Positions 10,547-22,039 of a DNA stretch of 64,000 nt are shown in pieces. The notes under the pieces were generated by a model. It did no database searches. It was not told where the DNA came from and was given only the letters and a program-made list of their open reading frames with translations. Positions within the stretch are counted from its first letter, which is position 1. Each line of letters opens with the position of its first letter. The position numbers were made by a program, and so were the translations under genes. Origin of the DNA: Amoebidium appalachense (taxonomy: Eukaryota > Ichthyosporea); the NCBI GenBank assembly GCA_963693365.1, contig CAVNZM010000002.1, positions 310,001 through 374,000 on the forward strand, in the 5' to 3' direction.

Positions 10547-10866
10547 GCGTGTTGTGACTTCGTTCATTTCTATTTTTGGGGAGGGGGGGGGGGGGCGGGA
10601 TGGGGAGGAGGGGGGAGGGGGAAAGGGGGGGGGGGGGGGGGATGGGGATGGTTAGGGAGGAATGCTGTCACGTTTTGATAAGAGAACTGTGGGGTTTTTA
10701 TGCACTGTGAGGGTGGGGTAGGTTGAGGTTTGTCCCCTCATTGCTATTGCATGGGGTATCTGTGCTCTCTGTGACCCAGAGGGCCAGAAGTATTATCAAT
10801 CCGGTGTATTCCTGATGCATGGGACTCACACACACAATCACACACGCACGCGCACACACACACACC

Positions 10867-10902
<36 letters not shown>

Positions 10903-11884
10903 GTGCCCAGTGGTGTGCGCACTACCCGCTACAGCAATGATGGTTCCCTTCTGGCCTGGGCCACAAGCCAAACGTTTGTGCCAACCCTCCCCCCCCCCCC
11001 CCCCGGCCAACCCTTTCTACGCACCCCTCCTGGCCAAACCCCCCCCCCCCCCCCCGGGGGGGGCAACCCCACCCTACACATACACTAAACCACCCGCCCG
11101 TCCACATGCACAGCACCAAACCGTACACAAAGCCCCCCTACCCATCATCGTGTCTTCCCCATGCACAACTTCACACAACCTTTCACGCACCAACAAAAGT
11201 GTGCGAGCTGTAGCAACATCAGCGGGTAGAACGGGGTAAGATCATGTTTTGTAAACGAAGAAGGAGGGGCGTGTCAGTGGTTGGGTAGACGAAGGGGCGG
11301 GTTGGGAGAGCGGGGGAGATAGAGGAAACCATAGGTATGACATATAAATGGAAGGGGAGGGGGGGGGGAGAGGTTGAAATGGAGACCGTTCAGGGGGGGG
11401 GGGGGGGAGGGGGGGGTGGCAAAAGGGTAACGTGAAAACAATATTGAACAGATGCAGTGGTGGTGTTTGGGATGGTTGGCTTGGCATGTGTGTGTCTGTG
11501 CATGGTTCACCAGGTTCCAAGGGGTGGGGGCGCTTGTGTGTGTGTCTATGTGTGTGTGTGGGGGGGGGGGGGGGGGGGGTTAGAGATATTATACTACGGC
11601 AACCTTGCCGAGGCATGGGGTCCCTTGTTCTGGCCTCTGTTTTTCAGGGCAAGGTGTGTGGAAGGGATGTCCTCTCTTGCTCATTGGTTGCACCATGGTG
11701 CTATACACAACCACCCTCTTTGCAAAAGTCGGGAATTTTATGTATTCCGTAACACCCTTCCCTCCCCCTCTTCCCCCCCTCCTTGCTTCTCTTTATTTGG
11801 TAGTCGCTCTCCCCGCACAAAATGTGCGTGTATGTACACACATACACACACACACACACACCAACAGACAGGCAGATGCGCGTG

Positions 11885-11976
<92 letters not shown>

Positions 11977-12149
11977 GTAACTGTGGTGGAGGTAGCGACA
12001 TGGAAGACCATTCAGACTGTCGACCACCCGAACGTTATGAAGGTTTTCTTTTCGCCCAAAAACACACAACTTGTTACTTTCTCCCGCTACCAAAGTGTGT
12101 GACTTCCTCCCTCCCGTCCCACTCCCCCCCCCCCCCCCCCCCCCCTTTC

Positions 12150-12230
<81 letters not shown>

Positions 12231-12283
12231 CACGCGCACACACATGACCCTCCCCACGTCACACACACAAACACACACACACA

Positions 12284-12316
<33 letters not shown>

Positions 12317-12595
12317 CCCCCCCCCCCCCCCCCCCCCCCCTCTCCATACTCCCTTTCCCCTCCTGCCTCCCTTTCCCCCGCCCCCTCTTCCCCCACACCA
12401 TCATGTCATTTTTTGCTTGGGCTTGTCTAACGTTCAACCATTCTGCTCCATGTTGTCGGCCACCCCCCCCCCCCCCCCCCCCCCCCCTTCCCGCCCGCCC
12501 TCCCCGGGGTCGGAACATGCACGACTTCACCACACATGTGCCCTGCACACACACGTGCACACACATACACACTCTTGTCTCTCTCTCTCTCTCCA

Positions 12596-12637
<42 letters not shown>

Positions 12638-13339
12638 CGACTACACGTGTTTGCAGCGGACAAGAACCACGTGGGCACGGACAATGCTAAGGTCTGGAAG
12701 GTCGGCTCAGGCGAAATGCTGCTGAGCTTTGTGCAGAAGGGAGACACGTGGTGGGTGCAAATAGACACATGCACATGTGCACGTGCACTTGGACATGAAC
12801 ACACACACACACATACACACATACATACATACACATGCACACGCGCACACACATACACGCACACCATCACACGTATCCACGTCAGCACACACATGCAGAC
12901 ATGTGTACAACCATCCGCCCTCCCTTCCCCCACCCCCCCACACACACACCGTCATAACCTCGCCCGAAGCAACCCCCGGCTGCCAACATATGCAGCCATT
13001 TTTTAGCACACAGTAGCAAACTGGCACAGGGTCTGTGTACACAAGCCTACTCCACCCTTGACGCAACCAAGTACACTCGTCTTACACACACCGTCACATG
13101 CTCACACGAGTGCATGGTTATACAAACATGCAGGCTCACACATACACTAGACTCCTCTCCTGTTACTCTTAGGTACATGCACGCACACGCGTGACGTGCG
13201 CGGGCGCACACACGCACACACACACGCACACCTCACTCGCTCACCCACATACAAGCGTGCACATCGTGGGACGCACACAAACACAGAAGCGCATGCACAG
13301 ATACACGTTAACACACACCGGTACACACCGGTACACACA

Positions 13340-13396
<57 letters not shown>

Positions 13397-13745
13397 TCTT
13401 GCACACTCGCACACACCCTTTCCATATCTTTCCCTCCTCAACCAACCCTCAACCCACACTGCCCGATGCAAGGGCACTAGAGCATTCACCCATTCACCCC
13501 GTGTTTTCTCTGTGATTGCTGATTGGGTTGCAGGGTGCCGCAGTACTCAGACGACGAGACCATATTTGGGCGCCTAGCAACCAATGAGCTGCAGCTGCTG
13601 GACCCCAGCGACCTTAAAGGAGGTCTGTGCCCTGTGTGTGTGTGGGGAGGGGGGGGGGGAGGGGGGGGCGGGGGGGGGGGGGGGGGGGGGGGGTGAGGGG
13701 GATGGGAGGGCTCTTGGGCCTAGATGGTGTGTGTTTTTTTTGTTT

Positions 13746-13800
<55 letters not shown>

Positions 13801-14971
13801 GTACATGCTCTATGTGGGTGGGTGTGGATTGGGGACGAGGGGAGGGGTGACTTACATGCCATGGGTGTGTGTGTGGGGGGGGGGGAGGCTGGGTGTACAT
13901 GGCCTGTGTGTGTATCTGGGATCGCGCGGGCCTGGGGTGGGGATGGGATAGGTTTAAATGGGCCGTGTGTGTAATGGGAAGGGGGGGAGCGGGAGGGGGA
14001 ATGGAGGTCTCAATAGTCTGTGTGTGTGTGCCCGTCCGTGTATGCAGTCTGTTCTTTCGTGCCCGGTGTGAGCATAGCCTTGGTGTATGCAGTCTGTTCT
14101 TTCGTGCCCGGTGTGAGCATAGCCTTGGTGTATGCAGTCTGTTCTTTCGTGCCCGGTGTGAGCATAGCCTTGCCCCTCTCCCCCACCCCCACCCCAAACA
14201 CAGACTCTGTGGCACGGGTGGTGCCCAGCATTTTCCAGCATGTTCTTTATAGTGACTGTGTGCATGCAGGCATCAAGCGCAAGATCTATCTGGAGGGCAT
14301 CAATAAGTACTCCATCTCCCCCGGTGCGGCTATTCGCATAGCTGCTTTCGTGCCTGGCATAAAGGTGTGCACGTGCAAGGGTGTGAGTGTGCACGTGCAA
14401 GGGTGTGAGTGTGCACGTGCAAGGGTGTGTGTGTGCACGTGCAAGGGTGTGAGTGTGCACGTGCAAGGGTGTGTGTGTGCACGTGCAAGGGTGTGAGTGT
14501 GCACGTGCAAGGGTGTGAGTGTGCACGTGTGTGCGCAGACTCACATGCCTACACATCTGTGCACCTTCTTTTCATCACGGACAATGGGCCCATACACACG
14601 TGCGCGCACGCGCTTTCCTGCAGACAAACACATTCACATGCTCACACATGCCTGCATACACACACAGCGAGACATTCCCACACATACACTCACACGCTCA
14701 CACATGCCTGCATACACACACACGTACGCGCGCGCGCCCACACACACACACACACACACACATTCCTGATCACGCGCACATGCATAAACAAGTGTACTCA
14801 ACACCTACCGTGACTCGGGCAGGCACAAGTTCACAATGGCAAGCATCGACAAAAAATTTTTTTTGTGTGTTCTTGCTGCTGGCTTGTCATGGACTTTGCA
14901 TTCTGTGTGTCTGTCTGGTGATGGTGTGTGTGTGTGTTTGGGGGAGGGGAGGTGTGTTGTTTACAAAGGGT

Positions 14972-15008
<37 letters not shown>

Positions 15009-15350
15009 AGCTTTGCGATTATTGGGGCTTACACATGCACGTGCACAGGGGCAACCAGCGTTTGTGCGCATCTACAACGTTCCTAATTTGGAACAGCCTT
15101 TTGCGCAAAAGAGCTTCTACAAGGCAGAGACCGTCGACTTCGAATGGAACTGCTTGGGTACGTGCCCCCCCCCCCCCCCCCCCCCCCCCCTCCCCCCGTC
15201 CCCCCGATTTTTTGAACCCCTTTATGCCACCCTCACACATCTTGTTTTTCTGATGGTGCTTGTCATAAGACAGTGAATTGTGTGGTTGTTGCATGCGGGT
15301 TGCCTGTGAAGTCAAGGAATCTGCTTTCAGCATTACCACTCCATTGGCAC

Positions 15351-15395
<45 letters not shown>

Positions 15396-15561
15396 ACATA
15401 TTCACCCCATGCACAATATCCGTAAGACAGTTTTTTATCTTGGACGGATATCGGTTGCATGACCGTGTGTATGTAATGGAACAGGGAAAGGGAAATCATC
15501 ACCCAATGGCAAACGAGACAACATTGCACGTGATCATGTGTCCACACGTGCGTGCTCCCCC

Positions 15562-15592
<31 letters not shown>

Positions 15593-15737
15593 ACACACCT
15601 GTACTGTAGATGGCATTGGGTGTCGTGAGGATGGGCTCTAGTTGTGATGCACACGCTTCGTGTAAGCACCTTTGTTGCAACATCTGCATTCTCTTGAATC
15701 TCGTGGATGTGTATTTGACACCCTCTACCCCATCTTT

Positions 15738-15772
<35 letters not shown>

Positions 15773-16156
15773 ACCCATACACACACACACACAGGCACGG
15801 CACTGCTCGTGCACACACATGTAGCCGTGGATGCCAGCAACAAGAGTTACTACGGAGAGAACAACCTTTACTACATGAGTGCAACTAGCGATGTGCAGTG
15901 CAACGTGCAGCTGAGTACGTGTGTGTGGGTGGGTGGGTGTACGTGTGTGCGCACGTGTGTCCGAACTGTGTTGTGTGGGTGGGTGTGTTTTCCTGCACAC
16001 GGGGGGGGGGGGGGGGGGGGGGGGTGAGAAAAGAGAGTAGATATGTAAATGGGGAGGGGGGGGGGGGGGAGGAGGAAAAGGGCAGACAAGCAGAGAGGTG
16101 ATACAAGTAGGGGAGGCAGGGATATGAGAAGAGGGAGAGGAGCAATGGGGGCATGG

Positions 16157-16191
<35 letters not shown>

Positions 16192-16446
16192 ATGGAGACA
16201 ACAGAGGTGAGATGCAAATGGTGGCACAAGCAGCAACGGAGAGGGATGGGTGTGTGTGTGTTAGGTGTTTGTGTGTGTGTGTAGGGGTGGGGGGGGGGGG
16301 GGGAAGACAAGGGAAGGGACAGTGTGTGATCGTGTGATCTTTTTCAGTGGCCACTAACACTGGGGGTGTGCAGCCAAGGAGGGGCCCATCTATGAGACAA
16401 AGTGGAGCCCCACAGCTGACGAATTTGTGGTTGTGCACGGATGTAC

Positions 16447-16493
<47 letters not shown>

Positions 16494-17330
16494 CGGGCTA
16501 AGGGGTCGAAACTCAGACGCAATTGATGACTTGGGCCCTCCCTGAGGATGGGCTCTGCTTATGACGCATACTGTGCGCATGGCTGATGCTGCATACTTGA
16601 ATGTTTGCCTTTGCATGTGTCCTGCACCATGCTTCTCATCGTGTATGCGTACTTCGTACTGTGTTCCGCATTCAAACCCCCCTGTCTTCTTTCAGAGGTG
16701 TCCTTTCAGGACAGACCACTGTGTGGAGACATCTTTACTTCCATGCAACCGGGCATGGTTGCTCTGTGTCGTGCATCTGTAAGCACATACGTGTTTGTCG
16801 CTGCACTGCATTAGTTTGCACACACATCTTCACCGTTTTGCTCACCTTGCTTGCATAAGCAACCCTGCTCGTCTTTGATCAAGACGGGTTGACCCACCCA
16901 AGTTCAGTTGATGCTGCTGTCTGAGTTGGAGCGTCGTATATACGCGGGCTAAGGGGTCGAAACTCAGACGCAATTGATGACTTGGGCCCTCCCTGAGGAT
17001 GGGCTCTGCTTATGACGCATACTGTGCGCATTCCTGATGCTGCATACTTGAATGTTTGCCTTTGCATGTGTCCTGCACCATGCTTCTCATTCTCATCGTG
17101 TATGCGTACTTCGTACTGTGTTCCGCATTCAAACCCCCCCCCCCCCCCCCCTTCCTCCCTCTCCCCGTTGCCCTTCTTTCCTCTCACTTTTTCTCAACGC
17201 CCCAAGAGTCCTTTGCCTCTCGTTTCTGAGGATGAGCCCTACTTGGCACGCTTTGTGTGCTCCTATTTGCAGTTCCGCCTTGGCGTGTCTGTCGTGCATG
17301 TGTACCTCGTACTTTGTAAGCATTCTAGGC

Positions 17331-17361
<31 letters not shown>

Positions 17362-17492
17362 GGGGGGGGGGGGGGTCCTGTGCAGCCTTAGCCATTTTTT
17401 TCAAGCTGGACCTAACGTGCACGCACATACACACACTTACACACCTCCACACACACACACACACATACACACACGTGAGTACACACACAAAT

Positions 17493-17555
<63 letters not shown>

Positions 17556-17570
17556 AGTACACACACACAT

Positions 17571-17631
<61 letters not shown>

Positions 17632-17664
17632 AGTACACACACACACACACACACACACGTGAGT

Positions 17665-17695
<31 letters not shown>

Positions 17696-18052
17696 TACAC
17701 ACACACATACACACACACACAGTCATGCCTGCCAAGGCCACCCTTTTTGGGCCGCAGTGCAAGCCCCTCTTCGACTTTGGCACCGGAAAGCGGAACACGG
17801 TGCTCTTCAGTCCGCATGGTCACATCATCTGCCTGGCTGGGTTCGGCAATCTGCGCGGCGAGATGGTATGCACCAATGGGAGTCGGGGATTAATGGCTAT
17901 ATATGGTTATTTGGGTATATATGATCATTCATCGCATTGTATACATCCGGGGGGGGGGGGGGGGGGGGGGGTGTCTGTGTGTCTGTGTGTGTGTGTGGGG
18001 GGGGGGGGGGGGGGGGATGGAGGGGAGGAAGGAAAGGAAGCATAAAGGTGTT

Positions 18053-18083
<31 letters not shown>

Positions 18084-18575
18084 GGGGGGGCGGCACGGCA
18101 GGATATGATGCACCGGTGTGGATGTTTGCATGTGGGGATAAGCTTCATTGACGCCGTGCATGGTCATGCCTGAACGTCTACTTTCAGTGTTCATGGGGTC
18201 TGGACCGTGAAGTTCTAACGCATGGGTGGGGGTTTTATAGGAATTTTGGGACCGCAAGAAGCTCAAGAAGGTCAGTGTGGTGCAGGCGCCTGACTCGACC
18301 ATCTACAGCTGGGCCCCAGATAGCGAGCACCTGATGACCGCCACAACATCCCCTAGGATCCGGTGCGCGGGGGGGGGGAGAGGGGGGGGGATGCGTGTGT
18401 GTGTGTGCGCGTGTGTGTGTGTGCGTGTGTGTGTGTGTCCGAGGGTGTCAGCGGGGTTTTTCTGACGCATTTGTGAGCAGGGTGGACAATGGGCTCAAGG
18501 TGTGGCACTATCGGGGTGACCTGCTCAGCAAGAAGGACTACAGCGAACTGCTCAATGTGCGTCACAAATCATGAG

Positions 18576-18607
<32 letters not shown>

Positions 18608-19285
18608 ACTGCCCTTGCCTGCATAAGCAACCTTGCTCGTCTCTGATCAAGACGGGTGACCTACTCATGTTCAAGTGAAACAGTATCTGAGTTGGGTTTC
18701 GTTAACGAGGGGAATAGGTCGAAACTCGGGTACTGTGGATGACGTGGGCCCCCCCTGAGGATGGGCTCTGCTTATTATGCATACTCTTTATGTATGGCTT
18801 GCATTCTGCATCGTGTTATCCGTTTGTTCTTGTGTACTTCGTACTTTTTGACGCATTCAACCCCCCCCCCCCCCCCCCCCCCCCCCTTCTCCGCCCTACC
18901 CCCCCCCCCCCACCCCTTTCTCGTCTTTTTCCGCCGTAGCCAAACCCCTCTCCCCCCCCCCCTCCCCCCCCCCCCCTCCCCCCCACCGGCGAACGCGCGC
19001 GCACATACAAACACACACGTGCACGCGCGCGCAAAGTGATAATAATAATAATAATGATGATAATAATAATAATGATAATACACATACACACGCACACATG
19101 CACACACTACATGTATTTGTAAGGACACCACAGCAACTGGGATACCGATGTCGATCCTCATCCTCGTCATACTAGCATCCTGCCTTCCCTTCCTCTCACT
19201 TATTTGAGCACACGTGAGGCCCCATTCAGCCATTGGCCATTGTCGTTCATTCTGCTCACCTCCCCCCCCCCCCCCCCCCCCCCCC

Positions 19286-19316
<31 letters not shown>

Positions 19317-19608
19317 CCACACATACATACGCACACACACGCTGCATTCCCCCCCAGAGGCACACATATCTCACATCCTGCAACTCTCTTCACCGTTCTT
19401 CTTTTCCTTATCACCACACCACCTTAGCAATAAATCACTAGCAGTGCCATGCAGCCCATCCCTCACTCACTATGAGCACCAGACTGACGATAATGTGGTT
19501 GGCTGCATATCAGGTGGAGTGGCGGCCTGCCCCCCCAGGCCTGTATCCCCTCAAGCCCACTATCCCGGTGCAAGAGTCGGCACGAACAACCGTCGTGGAG
19601 GAGGGTGG

Positions 19609-19661
<53 letters not shown>

Positions 19662-20639
19662 AAAAAAAAAAAAATCTCCCATGACTGTCCGGCACGATAG
19701 CGTACTTCGCTCACATTCTTCCTTCCCCCCCCCCCCCCCCCCCCCCCCCGGCATGTTTGATATTGACACGAAAGAGATGTTGTGGGGAATATTAATATGC
19801 GCTTGTGTTAGAGAGAGAGTGCGAGGAGATGACAAGCCTGTGTGTGTTGCTGTGTCGTACTCTGTTTGTGCCTGCATTCTGTTTTTTATGTGAAGTCATA
19901 CCCCTATGTTTTGACCCGACTATGCATTTTGGTTGTCTATGTGCAGTGATATCCCATATTTGTCGTTTAGGGCACCGACTGACAGTTCTTTGCAGCCAAG
20001 AAGGCAACGGCATACCGCCCTCCAGGTGCAAGAGGCCAGACCGTGAGCTTCAATAAGGTGTGGTTGCTTTGTGTGTGTGCGTGGGTGGGTGGGTGTGTGT
20101 GTGTGTTGGGTGGGTGGGTGTTTGGGGGGGGGGGGGGGGGGGGAGGGGGGAGGGGGGAGAGGAGGTACGGGATGTGTCGAAGCGCTCATGGCTGTGTGCA
20201 TTGGGAGATTACGGCTGAATGTGTGTGTGTGCATGTGTGGAGACACTGAGGGGAGGGTGGTAAAATGGGATGTTGCACTAGCGGTTTGACGGCGGTGGTG
20301 GGATTTGTTTTGTATTTGAATTCATGGATGGGTTTGTGGTGTGTTCGATGATATGCTTAGATTGCAGTCGGGATAGCATGTGCCTTGCTTTACACTAAAA
20401 GGCAATGTTGTGCTCACACCTTGCTGTTGTCCATGCACATGCAGTGCAGTGTTTCTAGCGCTAGCCTGCATCGTGTGTGTGCAGTATACCCAGTGCTGGC
20501 GTTGCTACTATAATGATTTCATTAATTTTGAAATATTTTATGCAGTACGAAGATGAGGACCATGCCAAGCCCAAGAAGTTGGACGTGGCGGCACCAAAGC
20601 CCGTCCAGCAGCTGCCCCCCGGTGTCACCGGTAGGGGGT

Positions 20640-20688
<49 letters not shown>

Positions 20689-21637
20689 ATGGTATGGCTG
20701 TGTGTATGGAGATGTTATTTACATATCTTTGCATGTGGTGAGGAGTGGACAGGCGTTGAACGTGCCAGAAAGGGCCCGGAGGTGGGAAGGTGGGGGGGGG
20801 GGGGGGGGGGGGGGGGAGGGGGCTTGAGGTGTTTGCTTTTGCCACACAGGCATGTTTTTGTGTGGCTGGAAAGGAAGCTGGCTACATTAGTGGGATAATG
20901 TGTCACATAAACCGCACATGGGCATGGTGTGTCACACATATGAATATATGTGTGTGTGTATGTGCAAGTGTAGGAACACCTACATGTCTGTGTGTGTGTG
21001 CGCGTGCACTGATGTGGTGCACAGAGGCATCCATGTCCAAGGCCGCCCTCAAGAACAAAAAGAAGAGAGAGGCAAAGGCAAAGTGAGTCACAGACCCAGC
21101 AACCCCCCCCCCCCCCCTCCCCCTGAGCCCGCCCCGCCCCTCCTACTCTCCTACCCACACCCTGGATAAGGACGGGCCCTAATCCTATACTCTCGTACGT
21201 GTTCCCTGTTTGCATTAGCTCTTTACGTTGTCCGTGTGAATTTTTCTTCTATGTAGTGCATCCAATATCAGTGCTGGTGGATGGAAACAGAGAGTACGCC
21301 AGCATTCTGTATGGTTAGAGTTATTCGATTTCAAGTCAACTCTCGAGTCTTTTTCCTTTGATTTCCTAATGTGTTACTGAACGTAACGTAGCATTTACGT
21401 TTCCACTCACCCAGGAAAGCGGAGGAAGGAGACAACGGCAATGACGTTGAGACCGAGGCACCCAAGCAGACCCAGGCAGCCACCACACCTGCACCAGCAG
21501 AGACGCCAGCAGGGGAGGAGGACATCGCAAAGAAGATCAGAGCAGTGAACAAGAAACTGAGGCAGATAGCAGAGCTGAAGGACAAGCAGAAGGAGGGGAA
21601 GACACTCGAGGCTAACCAGGTGTGTGGGTGTGGGTGT

Positions 21638-21700
<63 letters not shown>

Positions 21701-21849
21701 CCATGCCACTCATTATTGTACCCTTCACACACGCACGAACAGGTGAGTGCCAACTCCCTGCTACTTAGCTCTTGCTGCCCGTCCTGATTATTTTGTTTGT
21801 TTTCTAATGTCTTCCCCTGCATCATTTCAACCCTTCTGAGCATATCCCT

Positions 21850-21891
<42 letters not shown>

Positions 21892-21924
21892 ACCGCCGCC
21901 GCCGCCACCACCACCACCACTACG

Positions 21925-21961
<37 letters not shown>

Positions 21962-22039
21962 CTGGACAAACTGAAGGCCGAGGCGGACCTTTTGAAGGAG
22001 TTGGCGGCATTGGAGCTGCAGCAGAAGAACTCCGCATGA
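9402..22039 (+). CDS. EIF2A: eukaryotic translation initiation factor 2A, 19 exons
   Basis: Exons: 9402-9444, 10082-10151, 10902-10973, 11976-12094, 12657-12750, 13534-13622, 14270-14364, 15049-15157, 15795-15914, 16374-16442, 17723-17865, 18241-18362, 18481-18556, 19514-19604, 19996-20057, 20546-20630, 21025-21082, 21415-21619, 21962-22039. They total exactly 600 codons (599 aa; the human protein is 585) and every phase joins. The product is a beta-propeller (about residues 20-430) with family signatures [43 protein letters not shown] and [10 protein letters not shown] basic segment [17 protein letters not shown] (about 489-505) and a C-terminal helical domain (about 535-599) follow. eIF2A binds the 40S subunit and can deliver initiator tRNA, mainly in non-canonical initiation; it is cytosolic. 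Only 14 percent of the 12.6-kb gene is coding; the 18 introns are packed with G/C runs, GT/CA repeats and dispersed elements. Confidence 0.95.
9445..10081 (+). repeat. eIF2A intron 1, C-rich
   Basis: The intron contains several C-rich blocks (about 9844-9955) with a pure C run near 9854-9870, then a purine-rich stretch, and ends at TTTCCAG. It illustrates that C-rich tracts here can lie hundreds of bases from the acceptor. Confidence 0.6.
10152..10901 (+). repeat. eIF2A intron 2, GT and G runs at the donor, CA run at the acceptor
   Basis: After the donor GTATGT comes a GT run and then a G run of about 34 (10168-10201), a second GT-plus-G block at 10390-10436, and GT repeats to 10550. The 3' end is a CA microsatellite that runs directly into the acceptor CACACAG at 10901. 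Confidence 0.85.
11820..11975 (+). repeat. CA microsatellite ending in the acceptor of eIF2A intron 3
   Basis: An almost uninterrupted CA tract, about 85 bases pure from 11889, ends in CACAG as the functional acceptor of exon 4. There is no conventional pyrimidine tract between the microsatellite and the exon. Confidence 0.9.
12095..12656 (+). repeat. eIF2A intron 4, C runs, CA and CT microsatellites
   Basis: Contains C runs at about 12124-12145, 12314-12340 and 12464-12487, a CA tract (12152-12227), and CT tracts (12284-12314 and 12576-12634) that form the pyrimidine tract before TTTGCAG. Confidence 0.85.
13335..13395 (+). repeat. CA microsatellite in eIF2A intron 5
   Basis: A pure CA tract of about 55 bases lies inside a longer ACACGC-rich stretch (13190-13420) in the middle of intron 5. 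Confidence 0.8.
14039..14172 (+). repeat. 45-bp tandem repeat, three copies, eIF2A intron 6
   Basis: Three almost identical 45-bp units lie 100 bases before exon 7. Each unit carries TATGCAG, an acceptor-like site, followed by TCTGTTCTTTCGTGCC. The last part resembles the 3' end of exon 7 (GCTGCTTTCGTGCCTGGC). The unit length is a multiple of three and the array is open in a frame reading [10 protein letters not shown], against AAFVPGIK at the end of exon 7. Confidence 0.88.
14365..14530 (+). repeat. 22-bp tandem repeat at the donor of eIF2A intron 7, eight copies
   Basis: The palindrome GCACGTGC recurs every 22 bases from 14369 to 14523, starting inside the donor of intron 7. Each unit carries a donor-like GTGTGAGT preceded by CAAGG. 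The true donor is AAAG-GTGTGC, so the array looks like an amplification of the donor region. Confidence 0.88.
16493..17133 (+). repeat. dispersed intronic element, tandem arrangement (copy 1)
   Basis: Within eIF2A intron 10 an A unit (16493-16676, from GCGGGCTAAGGGGTCGAAAC to CATTCAAA) is followed by a B unit (16683-16943) and a second A unit (16944-17133). The two A units are nearly identical except for a TCTCAT duplication in the second. Both A units end in ACTTCGTACTGTGTTCCGC plus ATTCAAA and abut a C run. The B unit holds two small hairpins, GCTTGCATAAGC and CGTCTTTGATCAAGACG. A B-box-like GGTCGAAAC hints at, but does not prove, tRNA ancestry. Confidence 0.85.
17225..17329 (+). repeat. 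dispersed intronic element, diverged copy 2
   Basis: A diverged copy of the A unit (TGAGGATGAGCCC... to AGCATTCTAGG) lies downstream of copy 1 in the same intron, sense orientation, again ending at a long C run that continues into an A run and a G run. Confidence 0.6.
17436..17722 (+). repeat. CA microsatellite with CACGTGAGTAC interruptions ending in the acceptor of exon 11
   Basis: About 285 bases of CA repeat interrupted five times by CACGTGAGTACAC, a donor-like word, end in CACACAG as the acceptor of exon 11. Confidence 0.88.
18617..18860 (+). repeat. dispersed intronic element, copy 3
   Basis: In eIF2A intron 13: the tail of the B unit (GCATAAGCAACC, then TCTGATCAAGACGGGT) joined to a diverged A unit, ending GACGCATTCAA against a C run of about 26. 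It shares its variant (TTATTATGCATACTCTTTATG) with the copy at 56869, so at least two subfamilies exist. Confidence 0.82.
19611..19674 (+). repeat. composite C-run plus A-run
   Basis: About 40 C followed at once by about 23 A in eIF2A intron 14. Similar composites occur elsewhere in the window. Confidence 0.9.
21620..21961 (+). repeat. last eIF2A intron: GT and G run at donor, C run and CA run at acceptor
   Basis: The donor GTGTGT leads into a G run of about 48 (21651-21698); further on a C run of about 41 (21851-21891), CCG/CCA triplets and a CA run end in the acceptor of exon 19. In the transcript the G and C runs could pair and bring the splice sites together. Confidence 0.88.

Noticed and set aside
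11457-13600. Frames of His-Thr, Cys-Val and poly-Pro repeats
   Set aside because: They are translations of CA, GT and C microsatellites inside introns and occur in all frames.
16493-17133. C/D-box snoRNA inside the dispersed element (TGATGA and CTGA words)
   Set aside because: The boxes are too close and no terminal stem is present.
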